Shown one piece after another: positions 14,951-21,621 of a stretch of DNA of 24,071 nt. Position numbers and translations under genes: made by a program. The stretch's first letter is position 1. Every line of letters begins with the position of its first letter. The stretch spans positions 1 through 24,071 of the forward strand of contig JAHFHR010000002.1 of the NCBI GenBank assembly GCA_023246815.1, written 5' to 3'. The stretch comes from a bacterium. GTDB lineage: Bacteria > Patescibacteriota > Patescibacteriia > Buchananbacterales > UBA6539. The notes under the pieces are model-generated. The model was not told where the DNA came from. It did not search any database and saw only the letters and a list, made by a program, of their open reading frames with translations.

Positions 14951-14979
14951 ATTTTCACATATTGTGTTACCAGTGTCAA
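14951..14979 (-). promoter_or_regulatory. Predicted promoter for the helicase gene
   Basis: On the minus strand: a perfect TTGACA (plus 14974-14979), a 17-nt spacer and GAAAAT (plus 14951-14956) with TGT in front, an extended -10. The -10 matches 4 of 6 bases. Expected start is near 14944, about 50 nt before the preferred ATG. Confidence 0.55.
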
Positions 14980-14992
14980 AACAGTATGGTGC

Positions 14993-15331
14993 CTAGAATT
15001 TCTTCAATTGATTCAATACACCGGTAATCACGGACAGAATTACACTAAATAACAGCGCCCACCAGAAAGTATCAACCCCAAAGCCCGGCACCACCATATC
15101 GGCCAGCAAAATCAAGGCTGCGTTAATCACTAAGGCAAATAACCCAAGGGTAAAGATGGTCAGCGGCAAAGTCAGAATAATCAAGATCGGACGCAGGATA
15201 GCGTTAAACACGCCAATCACCAAAGCCGCCACCAGTGCAGCAAAAACATTGTCCACGTGCACACTCGGCAACAAATAGGCGGTGATGATGATGGCTAAGG
15301 TAGAGATTAGCCAGCTCAGTAAAAAATTCAT
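14993..15331 (-). CDS. Phage holin family IV / YvlD-like four-helix membrane protein
   Basis: A 112-residue integral membrane protein with four hydrophobic segments (about residues 2-20, 28-50, 56-80 and 88-107). The order and sequence of helix 2 and its loop (ALVIGVFNAILRPILIILTL) and the following PLTIFTLGLFALVINA are typical of the YvlD family, annotated as mycobacterial-type 4-TM phage holin. In chromosomes this family is a stress- or envelope-linked membrane protein rather than a lysis protein, and no phage genes are near. It starts 7 nt below the anchored hypothetical gene. Confidence 0.88.
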   Translation of the reverse strand: MNFLLSWLISTLAIIITAYLLPSVHVDNVFAALVAALVIGVFNAILRPILIILTLPLTIFTLGLFALVINAALILLADMVVPGFGVDTFWWALLFSVILSVITGVLNQLKKF

Positions 15332-15338
15332 AGGCTAA

Positions 15339-15719
15339 TTATTGTTGCGCCTGCGCCAAACACGGCCCAGCGGTAATAATATCGGTGATGGTTGGTTCTT
15401 GACCACTCGCCAACTGATTAACGCGCTCAACGCCCAAGCGTTCAGCAAAACACTGCTGCATTTCCGGAGTAATCGGCGGGATCTTATTTGGATCAACGCC
15501 TACCTGGCGCAACGCTGCTTCCTGCTCCGGTGTCATATTATTTTGTGGCGCAGCGGCCTGATCAGTTGGTTGTTGGTCGGCGGTATCTGCATTTGCCGCA
15601 AATGGTCCGAATGGAATTGGTCCGGCTATCAAAATATAGGCCACCAGCCCGATCAGCGCCAGTAGTATAACGACAAAAATGATGATAAAAATTTTGATGA
15701 TGCCAAAACCTTGTTGCAT
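15339..15719 (-). CDS. Membrane-anchored hypothetical protein with Cys-pair C-terminal module
   Basis: A 126-residue protein: one N-terminal membrane anchor (about residues 8-33, IIKIFIIIFVVILLALIGL), a low-complexity Ala/Gln/Asp/Pro linker (residues 42-60), then a compact module of about 65 residues. That module begins NMTPEQEAALRQVGVDPNKI and holds two cysteines (C88 and C121) that could form a disulfide outside the cell. I recall similar TPEQEAAL modules in other CPR hypothetical proteins, but no function is known to me. It shares a unit with the YvlD-like gene 7 nt downstream. Confidence 0.75.
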   Translation of the reverse strand: MQQGFGIIKIFIIIFVVILLALIGLVAYILIAGPIPFGPFAANADTADQQPTDQAAAPQNNMTPEQEAALRQVGVDPNKIPPITPEMQQCFAERLGVERVNQLASGQEPTITDIITAGPCLAQAQQ

Positions 15720-15755
15720 AAGTATAGTACAAAAATGATTATTGCTCTTTTTTTT

Positions 15756-15784
15756 AGTATACCACGTTTATAGCAACTACCCAA
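15756..15784 (-). promoter_or_regulatory. Possible extended -10 promoter for the anchored hypothetical protein
   Basis: On the minus strand: TTGGGT (plus 15779-15784, overlapping the trhO stop), a 17-nt spacer and TATACT (plus 15756-15761) preceded by TGG. An A-rich stretch follows. A second TATACT lies one base before the ATG at 15719 but has no -35. Confidence 0.4.
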
Positions 15785-16658
15785 CCGATTCCTTAAACTC
15801 TACCGGTTGGCGCAAAGTTTCCTGGCGCTCTTGGTAGCAGCTATCACAGCACAAAATCTTTTTTGACGGCCGGACACTATCGTCGCAATAATAACTCTCG
15901 CAAGCCATGTTGCAGAAACTACAGCGACCAATCACCTCTTTATTGGCAACAGGTACCACGTCGGTCACCATGCGGTTATCAAAAACAAACAACGTCCCTT
16001 TAAACTTCTGACCCGGATATTTTTCTATATAGGTATGAATGCCGTCTTTGAGTTGATAGATATTGGTAAACCCCTCTTGTTTGAGTAAACAGGTAGCTTT
16101 TTCACAGCGAATACCACCCGTACACACCGCCACCACTTTTTTGTCCTTGAGGTTGCTGATCGCCTCAAGCTTTTGCGGCAGGTCGCGAAAATTCTCAAGC
16201 CCAGGATCCACGCTATTTTCAAACGCGCCAGACTGAATCTCGTAATCATTGCGCAAGTCAAGCACCACAAAATCTTCATTGCGTTCATACATTGCCTGCA
16301 GTTCATCAGCAGTAACGTTAGGTGCGGTCTGGGTCTGCGGATCAAACTCGCCTGCGGCTAAGGTCACAATCTCATCGCGAACCTTGATGGACAGTTTTGG
16401 GAAAGCCGTGCCAATGCCTGGACTTTGTTTGAAATTCACATCAGCAAAGCGCTCATCTTGGTGCAACGCTTCTTTATATTTTTCAAGCGCTTCAGCCGAA
16501 CCCTCAAACGTCGCATTCACGCCTTCATGAGCAATAATCATCCGACCAGTTAACCCGAGCTCAGTACACAGCAAACGCTGACTCTTAAGCAACGCTTGTG
16601 GGTCAGCAATGTGAACGAATTTATAGAATAGAGTGATTTGGTAATCAGGGGTAGACAT
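15777..16658 (-). CDS. trhO: tRNA uridine 5-hydroxylase, rhodanese type (TrhO/YceA)
   Basis: A 293-residue cytoplasmic protein of the TrhO family, which hydroxylates U34 of certain tRNAs to 5-hydroxyuridine. An N-terminal domain (about 1-100, with GLTGRMIIAHEGVNATFEGS) is followed by a rhodanese domain: VVLDLRNDYE (131-140) and the catalytic loop CTGGIRCEK (179-187), with active C179. The C-terminus has a cysteine cluster (C246, C249, C253, C258, C270, C271, C274) that likely binds a metal. All family landmarks and the length are intact. It appears monocistronic or leads the two following membrane-protein genes. Confidence 0.95.
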   Translation of the reverse strand: MSTPDYQITLFYKFVHIADPQALLKSQRLLCTELGLTGRMIIAHEGVNATFEGSAEALEKYKEALHQDERFADVNFKQSPGIGTAFPKLSIKVRDEIVTLAAGEFDPQTQTAPNVTADELQAMYERNEDFVVLDLRNDYEIQSGAFENSVDPGLENFRDLPQKLEAISNLKDKKVVAVCTGGIRCEKATCLLKQEGFTNIYQLKDGIHTYIEKYPGQKFKGTLFVFDNRMVTDVVPVANKEVIGRCSFCNMACESYYCDDSVRPSKKILCCDSCYQERQETLRQPVEFKESVG

Positions 16659-16664
16659 GATACT

Positions 16665-16711
16665 AGTATATAAAGATACTCTATCCTAGCGTTTGCTTAA
16701 GAAAAAATCAA
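16665..16711 (-). promoter_or_regulatory. Possible trhO promoter region (two overlapping options)
   Basis: On the minus strand, TTGATT (plus 16706-16711) is followed after 17 nt by TAGGAT (plus 16683-16688), a weak but correctly spaced pair. A better -10, TATACT (plus 16665-16670), lies 6 nt before the ATG but lacks a -35. Either could act. Confidence 0.3.
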
Positions 16712-16736
16712 GCCGAACCAGAGTAAACCAGTCTAT

Positions 16737-17354
16737 TTAATTAAACTCGACACTGTCTACAATCCGACCCACTATGCCATCCAAATCAAAAGTTGCTCGC
16801 TCGCGCTCACACTCCACTTGCTGTGGCTCATCATAATTGCCGCATTGCACCGCCCGTAATGTAAAAGTGACTGCAATAAATTCTCCTTTCTGTTCCAGTG
16901 CCGTACTATACGTATAGTCAGTATAGACACTACCAGCAGCGCCTTCATTCGGCGACGTGACGCAGTATGTTCGATTATTAATCGAACGTAAAGGAGCAAG
17001 GCAAACAAAGTCTCCCGTGTGCATGGTAACCACCGGCGGCCACTCTTGAGTATAAATGTACTGAGTAGATAGTACTGCGGGATATTGAAATGTAATACCT
17101 TGAGCATCATCAACAACTGTTGCCCAAGAATCTAGATCACCACTCTTTGGACAAGCGGTGAGCTCACAATTAGGACCAGTGCGGCCAACGTATGAACCGT
17201 CAGGACAAAGCATTGCTTCTTGGGTACAAAAAACCTGCTCTGAAGGTTTAGGAATCCTAGACCAGACAAAATACACAAAACCGATAAGCACTAGTAGAAT
17301 AACCATCAGCACTAATTGCTTTTTCATCGTAAATTTTTCCATACCTGATGGCAA
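16737..17354 (-). CDS. Membrane-anchored extracytoplasmic protein with CPDGSYVGRTGPNC motif
   Basis: 205 residues from a TTG at 17354; the ATG at 17342 (MEKFTMKKQLV, 201 residues) is the more likely start. After a basic start, one hydrophobic segment (about residues 12-31) anchors or exports it. Directly after comes a four-cysteine motif: C43, C50, C63 and C68, with CPDGSYVGRTGPNC at 50-63. It is reminiscent of Kazal-like small disulfide modules and recurs in CPR surface proteins as I recall them. The rest (about 75-205) is strand-rich, ending VGRIVDSVEF, with further cysteines. Function unknown. It starts close behind the aldehyde dehydrogenase stop. Confidence 0.75.
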   Translation of the reverse strand: MPSGMEKFTMKKQLVLMVILLVLIGFVYFVWSRIPKPSEQVFCTQEAMLCPDGSYVGRTGPNCELTACPKSGDLDSWATVVDDAQGITFQYPAVLSTQYIYTQEWPPVVTMHTGDFVCLAPLRSINNRTYCVTSPNEGAAGSVYTDYTYSTALEQKGEFIAVTFTLRAVQCGNYDEPQQVECERERATFDLDGIVGRIVDSVEFN

Positions 17355-17359
17355 AATTC

Positions 17360-18724
17360 TTATTTAATCCAGACTGATTTAGTATTTACAAATTCCCTAA
17401 TCCCAAACTCTGAAAGCTCCCGACCATACCCTGATCGCTTCTCTCCGCCAAATGGCAACCGCGGATCAGATTTAACCATACCATTCACGAATACCGCGCC
17501 GCTATCAATCTGTGGAATGACGCGATGTGCGCGATCCATATCACTAGTCCAGACCGATGCACTGAGCCCAAAATTGGTGTCATTGGCAATAGCGATCGCC
17601 TCAGCTTCCGTGGTAAACGTAATAACGGACGCTACCGGCCCAAACACTTCTTCAGAATATATTGATACCTGTTTTGTTACATTACTCAAAATAGTTGGCT
17701 GGTAGAAATAACCCGTGTTACTTACCCGACGACCGCCGGTAATGAGTGTGGCGCCACTAGCAAGGGCGCGCTCAACTTGGTCGGTGAGATCCTTAAAACC
17801 TTGAGCCGTGGCTACCGGCCCGACAATAGTAGTTGGATCCATCGGATCCCCTACTATTAAACTCTCAAATTTTTGTTTAAACATTTCCGTAAATTTTGTA
17901 GCAACAGAATCTTGGACCAAAAAACGTTTAGCTGCAATACAACTCTGGCCATTACTTTGTAAACGCGCCATGGTTGCCACTTCACAGGCAGTAGTCAAGT
18001 CTGCGTCTTCAAAAATAATAAATGGATCTGACCCGCCTAACTCAAGTACGGTTTTTTTAATTTCCTGCCCAGCAACACTTGCCACCGCTGCACCGGCAGC
18101 TTCGCTACCAGTAAGCGTTACAGCTTTGATCCGTGGATCACGAATTAGGGCTTCTACTCTAGATGCACCGATAGTTAAATTTTGAAACACTCCTACTGGA
18201 TACCCAGCGGCACTAAACAAAGCCTCAATGCGCTGAGCGCAGAGCTGGACATTTGAGGCATGCTTTAAAATTCCAACATTACCGGCCATACTAGCTGGTG
18301 CGATAAAACGAAACACTTGCCAAAAAGGAAAATTCCACGGCATCACCGCCAGCACCACGCCGATCGGATCAAAGCGAACATAGCTGTTGCTGGCATCAGT
18401 GGCTACTGTTTGTGGCGCTAAAAACTTTTCAGCGTTCTCGGCGTAGTATTCGCAAGCCCACGCGCACTTCTCTACTTCAGCCTGCCCTTGAGCAACAGGC
18501 TTGCCCATTTCTTGGGTAATCAGTTCGCCTAATTCCCGGCTTTGCGCTTTAAGTAAACTGGCGAGTTTACGTAATTTTTCAGCCCGCTCGGAAAAAGGCA
18601 CAGTGCGCCATAATTCAAAGCCCTGCTGGGCGCGAACCAATTTTTGCTCAATGTCATCACCACTTAATTCTTGATGTTCAGCGATGACTGCTTCGGTGGC
18701 CGGGTTGATTGATCGTAAGGGCAT
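17360..18724 (-). CDS. gabD: Aldehyde dehydrogenase, succinate-semialdehyde dehydrogenase type
   Basis: A 454-residue NAD(P)-dependent aldehyde dehydrogenase. The catalytic set is intact: PWNFPF with N131, general-base E228 in LELGGSDPF, and nucleophile C262 in NGQSCIAAKRF. Coenzyme contacts include TLTGSEAAGAAVA (203-215). The C-terminal LPFGGEKRSGYGREL with GIREFVNTKSVW matches the SSADH/GabD branch. The likely reaction is oxidation of succinate semialdehyde to succinate, but the family is promiscuous, so the natural aldehyde is uncertain. It begins 19 nt below the HD-like gene and 320 nt from acetolactate-synthase-type coding sequence in the same direction. Confidence 0.9.
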   Translation of the reverse strand: MPLRSINPATEAVIAEHQELSGDDIEQKLVRAQQGFELWRTVPFSERAEKLRKLASLLKAQSRELGELITQEMGKPVAQGQAEVEKCAWACEYYAENAEKFLAPQTVATDASNSYVRFDPIGVVLAVMPWNFPFWQVFRFIAPASMAGNVGILKHASNVQLCAQRIEALFSAAGYPVGVFQNLTIGASRVEALIRDPRIKAVTLTGSEAAGAAVASVAGQEIKKTVLELGGSDPFIIFEDADLTTACEVATMARLQSNGQSCIAAKRFLVQDSVATKFTEMFKQKFESLIVGDPMDPTTIVGPVATAQGFKDLTDQVERALASGATLITGGRRVSNTGYFYQPTILSNVTKQVSIYSEEVFGPVASVITFTTEAEAIAIANDTNFGLSASVWTSDMDRAHRVIPQIDSGAVFVNGMVKSDPRLPFGGEKRSGYGRELSEFGIREFVNTKSVWIK

Positions 18725-18743
18725 AATATTAAGATTACACTAG

Positions 18744-19412
18744 CTATATAGATAGCTCCTTATTCTGTCGTTCAATGTCATTTAAAATGTATTCAAATAA
18801 ATTTTTCATAGTGGTGTCCCACTCCATATATTTCATACTCTTTTCGCGAGCCCGATCAAGAGTCAACCCGAGTTTACCCCACCGAAGCGCTCGATTCTGT
18901 GCATCCTGCATCTCATAGTAAATCACAGCTGCGATTCTATCAATACTGTAAGCAAATTGAGCATCAATATTTTTAATAAAATGAAAATCTTCATATAAAT
19001 CGTAGTAATGACTGTACACACCACTCAATAATTGTTTAGCAGCGACCAGTTCTTCCTCAGCAGAAGCATCCGTTTTATCTTCATGGAGAGTATCGCCGGC
19101 AATCCTTTCGGGGGTTTCGTGAATCGCTAAGTACAAGAGTGCTCGTTCTAGGTTAACCTTATTTCGGTGTTCTAAGTGCGGATGAATAGTAATAGCCAAA
19201 AATGGTACATGGCCAATATGCTCAAGATCACTTTCGCGCACTACTTCGTTGAATACATCACTTGGTGAAATTAATTTTTGTTCAACCGCCATACGGTATC
19301 GTGCGAGACTTAATGTCTTGCGGTATACGTTGGCATATTCTTGTTGCGCTTTTATAATTTCTGCCAATAATGCTTGTGGGGTGATGGTCATATTAGAAAC
19401 TACAAAGGACAT
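18744..19412 (-). CDS. HD-domain-like phosphohydrolase with altered HD pair (HE)
   Basis: A 222-residue soluble protein; the first ATG (19412) overlaps the upstream gene by 13 nt, and M8 (19391, MTITPQALL) is an alternative start. Layout matches the YfbR/HDDC2-type HD fold: a first histidine region DLEHIGHVPF (residues 63-71), then LLYLAIHETPERIAGDT (92-108) where the family has HDxxE...GD, and a last aspartate in SIDRIAAV (157-164). The diagnostic His-Asp pair is His98-Glu99 here. The family usually hydrolyses 5'-deoxynucleotides. The change may alter the metal or inactivate the enzyme. It is translationally coupled to the ThDP enzyme upstream. Confidence 0.68.
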   Translation of the reverse strand: MSFVVSNMTITPQALLAEIIKAQQEYANVYRKTLSLARYRMAVEQKLISPSDVFNEVVRESDLEHIGHVPFLAITIHPHLEHRNKVNLERALLYLAIHETPERIAGDTLHEDKTDASAEEELVAAKQLLSGVYSHYYDLYEDFHFIKNIDAQFAYSIDRIAAVIYYEMQDAQNRALRWGKLGLTLDRAREKSMKYMEWDTTMKNLFEYILNDIERQNKELSI

Positions 19413-21040
19413 TGCATATTTTTTAAACCTTCGGTCAACACCCGATGATTTTCTGAATAGTCAATTGGCACTTCAATAATATCAACTCCTTTATGCTCTA
19501 GGCTTTGTGCTAATAATTTCGAAAAATCTTCAGATCGTTCCACGCGATAGCCATGAGCACCATAGGCTTGGGCGTACTTCACAAAATCAGGATTACCATA
19601 CTCAAGACCAAACGATGCAAACTGATCAGCCTGCTGCTTCCATTTGATCATACCAAAACCGTTGTCGTTTAAAATTACAATGGTAATATCAATCCCCTCA
19701 CGCACTGCCGTTTCTAGTTCTTGTGAATTCATCATAAACCCACCGTCACCACAAACGGCAATCACTTTTCGTTTTGGATACAAGAGTTTAGCAGCCATGG
19801 CCGATGGCAAGCCCGCTCCCATAGTAGCCAGCGCATTATCGAGTAACAAGGTGTTGGGTTGATACGCCTGATACTGACGCGCAAACCACAACTTGTACAT
19901 ACCATTATCAAGAGTGACGATGCCATCATCAGGCATCACCCGTCGTGTTTCAGACACGATGTATTGTGGAGTCAGCGGAAAACGTTTCAGTGTATCAGTA
20001 AGCGCAGTGTGATCGACAAGCGTTGCTTTTACTTTTTCAAAATAACTGAAATCCCAATCCTGCTTGGTAATGCTTTCCTTAATCTGCCAAATGGTGTTGG
20101 CAATATCCCCCACCACTTCAAGTTGTGGGAAATAAATAGTATCAAGCTCAGCCTCAAAAAAATTGATATGAATCACCTGCTGGCTGTGATCGCGGCGCAT
20201 GATAAACGGCGGCTTCTCCATCGTGTCATGGCCGACGTTAATGATTAGGTCTGCCCGATCAATAGCACAATGGACGTAGTCACGCTCAGACAGCGCGGCG
20301 GTGCCGATATAACGCTCATGCCGCTCATCAATGACTCCCTTGCCGAGCTGGGTATTCACAAACGGAATGCCCGTCTTCTCAATCAATTCCAGTAACATCT
20401 TGGCGGTTTGTTTACGATTGGCTCCAGCGCCGATAACGAGCAACGGTCGTTTAGATTGCTGAATTAATTCAATGGCGCTGGTAATGGCTTTTTCTTCAGC
20501 AACGGGCCGCCGTACTCTTTGGGTATCAAACAGCGGCGCATCAACCTCTTCGCGAGCGACATCTTCGGGTAGTTCTAGGTGAACAGCGCCGGGTCGCTCT
20601 TTCTCCGCATGACGGAATGCCTCACGCACACGAGCGGGAATGTTTTCACTGTGCACCAGCTGCTTGGTGTACTTCGTCACTGGCGTCATTAGTTGCACCG
20701 TGTCAATAATTTGAAACTTGCCTTGCTTGCTGCGCTTGACCGGCTTTTGTCCGGTAATCAAAAGCATCGGCATGCCACTGAGCGTCGCGTAGGCCGCGGC
20801 AGTCACAAAGTTAGTGGCTCCAGGGCCAAGTGTTGATAAAGCCACACCGGGTTTACCAGTTAGGCGACCAACCGTAGCCGCCATAAATCCAGCGGCTTGT
20901 TCGTGCCGGGTGATAATCAGTTTAATACTTGAAGTGCGCAACGATTCCAAAAAATCTAGATTCTCTTCGCCGGGTACGCCGAAAATATACTGCACCCCTT
21001 CATTTTCCAATGCTTTAATAAATAAATCCGAAGCTTTCAT
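19400..21040 (-). CDS. ilvB: Acetolactate synthase-type thiamine-diphosphate enzyme, large subunit
   Basis: A 546-residue ThDP-dependent enzyme in the acetolactate synthase group (two pyruvate to 2-acetolactate plus CO2). The N-terminal domain begins FGVPGEENLDFLESL, with catalytic Glu47 in TRHEQAAGF. DTVQLMTPVTKYT (113-125) is characteristic of ALS. The C-terminal ThDP motif GDGGFMMNSQELETAV...NDN spans 431-460. No small regulatory subunit and no ilvC/ilvD are in the window, so a catabolic AlsS-like or another 2-oxoacid role is as likely as branched-chain amino-acid synthesis. It overlaps the Nudix gene upstream by 4 nt and the HD-like gene downstream by 13 nt. Confidence 0.88.
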   Translation of the reverse strand: MKASDLFIKALENEGVQYIFGVPGEENLDFLESLRTSSIKLIITRHEQAAGFMAATVGRLTGKPGVALSTLGPGATNFVTAAAYATLSGMPMLLITGQKPVKRSKQGKFQIIDTVQLMTPVTKYTKQLVHSENIPARVREAFRHAEKERPGAVHLELPEDVAREEVDAPLFDTQRVRRPVAEEKAITSAIELIQQSKRPLLVIGAGANRKQTAKMLLELIEKTGIPFVNTQLGKGVIDERHERYIGTAALSERDYVHCAIDRADLIINVGHDTMEKPPFIMRRDHSQQVIHINFFEAELDTIYFPQLEVVGDIANTIWQIKESITKQDWDFSYFEKVKATLVDHTALTDTLKRFPLTPQYIVSETRRVMPDDGIVTLDNGMYKLWFARQYQAYQPNTLLLDNALATMGAGLPSAMAAKLLYPKRKVIAVCGDGGFMMNSQELETAVREGIDITIVILNDNGFGMIKWKQQADQFASFGLEYGNPDFVKYAQAYGAHGYRVERSEDFSKLLAQSLEHKGVDIIEVPIDYSENHRVLTEGLKNMQCPL

Positions 21041-21483
21041 AGTTTCAAAAATTGTTTGATGAGCGGCCGATATGTTTGTATATCCATCTCCACCCCACGA
21101 TGTAATGGCTGGGGTAAGGCGTCAAGGGCAAACCAACCGATTTCATCAATACTGCGCGGTTCATTATTTTTTACTTCATTACGATCAACCCTAATCAAAT
21201 GTCCAAGAGCGATCCAGTGTGTTTTGACATTTCCCTCTTGGCCAAAATACGTCAGTGGAGGAAATGTAAGTTCAACAACACCACGACACCCATATTCTTC
21301 AAACAGCTCTCGCTGCAATGCTTCTTCAATAGTCTCACCGTACTCTAGTTTACCGCCACCCCAATCCCATTTTCCTTGTTCGTCGCGCGTATGTTGACTA
21401 CGCTTGTGCATCAAAAAATTCTTGTTACCATCGTGGCAGACAAAGGTAACAGCAATGGCGGTAAAATCAACACCGGCGATCAT
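21037..21483 (-). CDS. Nudix hydrolase, MutT/nucleotide-sugar pyrophosphatase type
   Basis: A 148-residue Nudix hydrolase. The Nudix box lies at residues 44-66: G44-x5-E50-x7-RE-x2-EE-x-G, starting from WDWGGGKLEYGET. The preceding FLMHKRSQHTRDEQGKWD and later VKTHWIALGHLIRVD are like ADP-ribose/MutT-type members, but substrate is uncertain. It overlaps the ThDP-enzyme gene by 4 nt (ATGA), and is first in the unit running down to the dehydrogenase. It is only distantly similar to the Nudix protein beside rarA. Confidence 0.88.
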   Translation of the reverse strand: MIAGVDFTAIAVTFVCHDGNKNFLMHKRSQHTRDEQGKWDWGGGKLEYGETIEEALQRELFEEYGCRGVVELTFPPLTYFGQEGNVKTHWIALGHLIRVDRNEVKNNEPRSIDEIGWFALDALPQPLHRGVEMDIQTYRPLIKQFLKL

Positions 21484-21517
21484 ATGAATTGGTTATAGTA
21501 GCAAACAATGCCTAGAT

Positions 21518-21546
21518 ATTTTAGCTAATATAGGCACTTTAAGCAA
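21518..21546 (-). promoter_or_regulatory. Predicted promoter of the Nudix-ALS unit
   Basis: On the minus strand: TTGCTT (plus 21541-21546), a 17-nt spacer and TAAAAT (plus 21518-21523). It lies downstream of the transketolase terminator and about 35 nt before the Nudix ATG. The -10 sits in an imperfect inverted repeat, CCTAGATATT (21511-21520) with AATATAGG (21527-21534), a possible operator. Confidence 0.42.
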
Positions 21547-21563
21547 GTGGCCCGATGAACACT

Positions 21564-21589
21564 AAAAAAACGCCGTGCGACGATTTTTT
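21564..21589 (-). terminator. Intrinsic terminator after transketolase
   Basis: On the minus strand a short stem, CGTC-GCAC-GGCG (plus 21571-21582), with one wobble pair, is followed by seven T residues (plus 21564-21570). A run of A residues before the stem can pair with the T-run. The wobble would be a mismatch on the plus strand, so it is directional. It sits 33 nt below the transketolase stop. Confidence 0.62.
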
Positions 21590-21621
21590 ACAATACTACT
21601 CTATTTTCTAAAAGCTATAAG

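Noticed and set aside
14993..15331. Phage holin as evidence of a prophage
   Set aside because: The four-helix YvlD family is a common chromosomal membrane protein, and no endolysin, integrase or structural phage gene is present.
16689..16736. Terminator between the Cys-motif gene and trhO
   Set aside because: There is a T-run and a direct repeat of AACCAG, but no convincing inverted repeat to form a stem.
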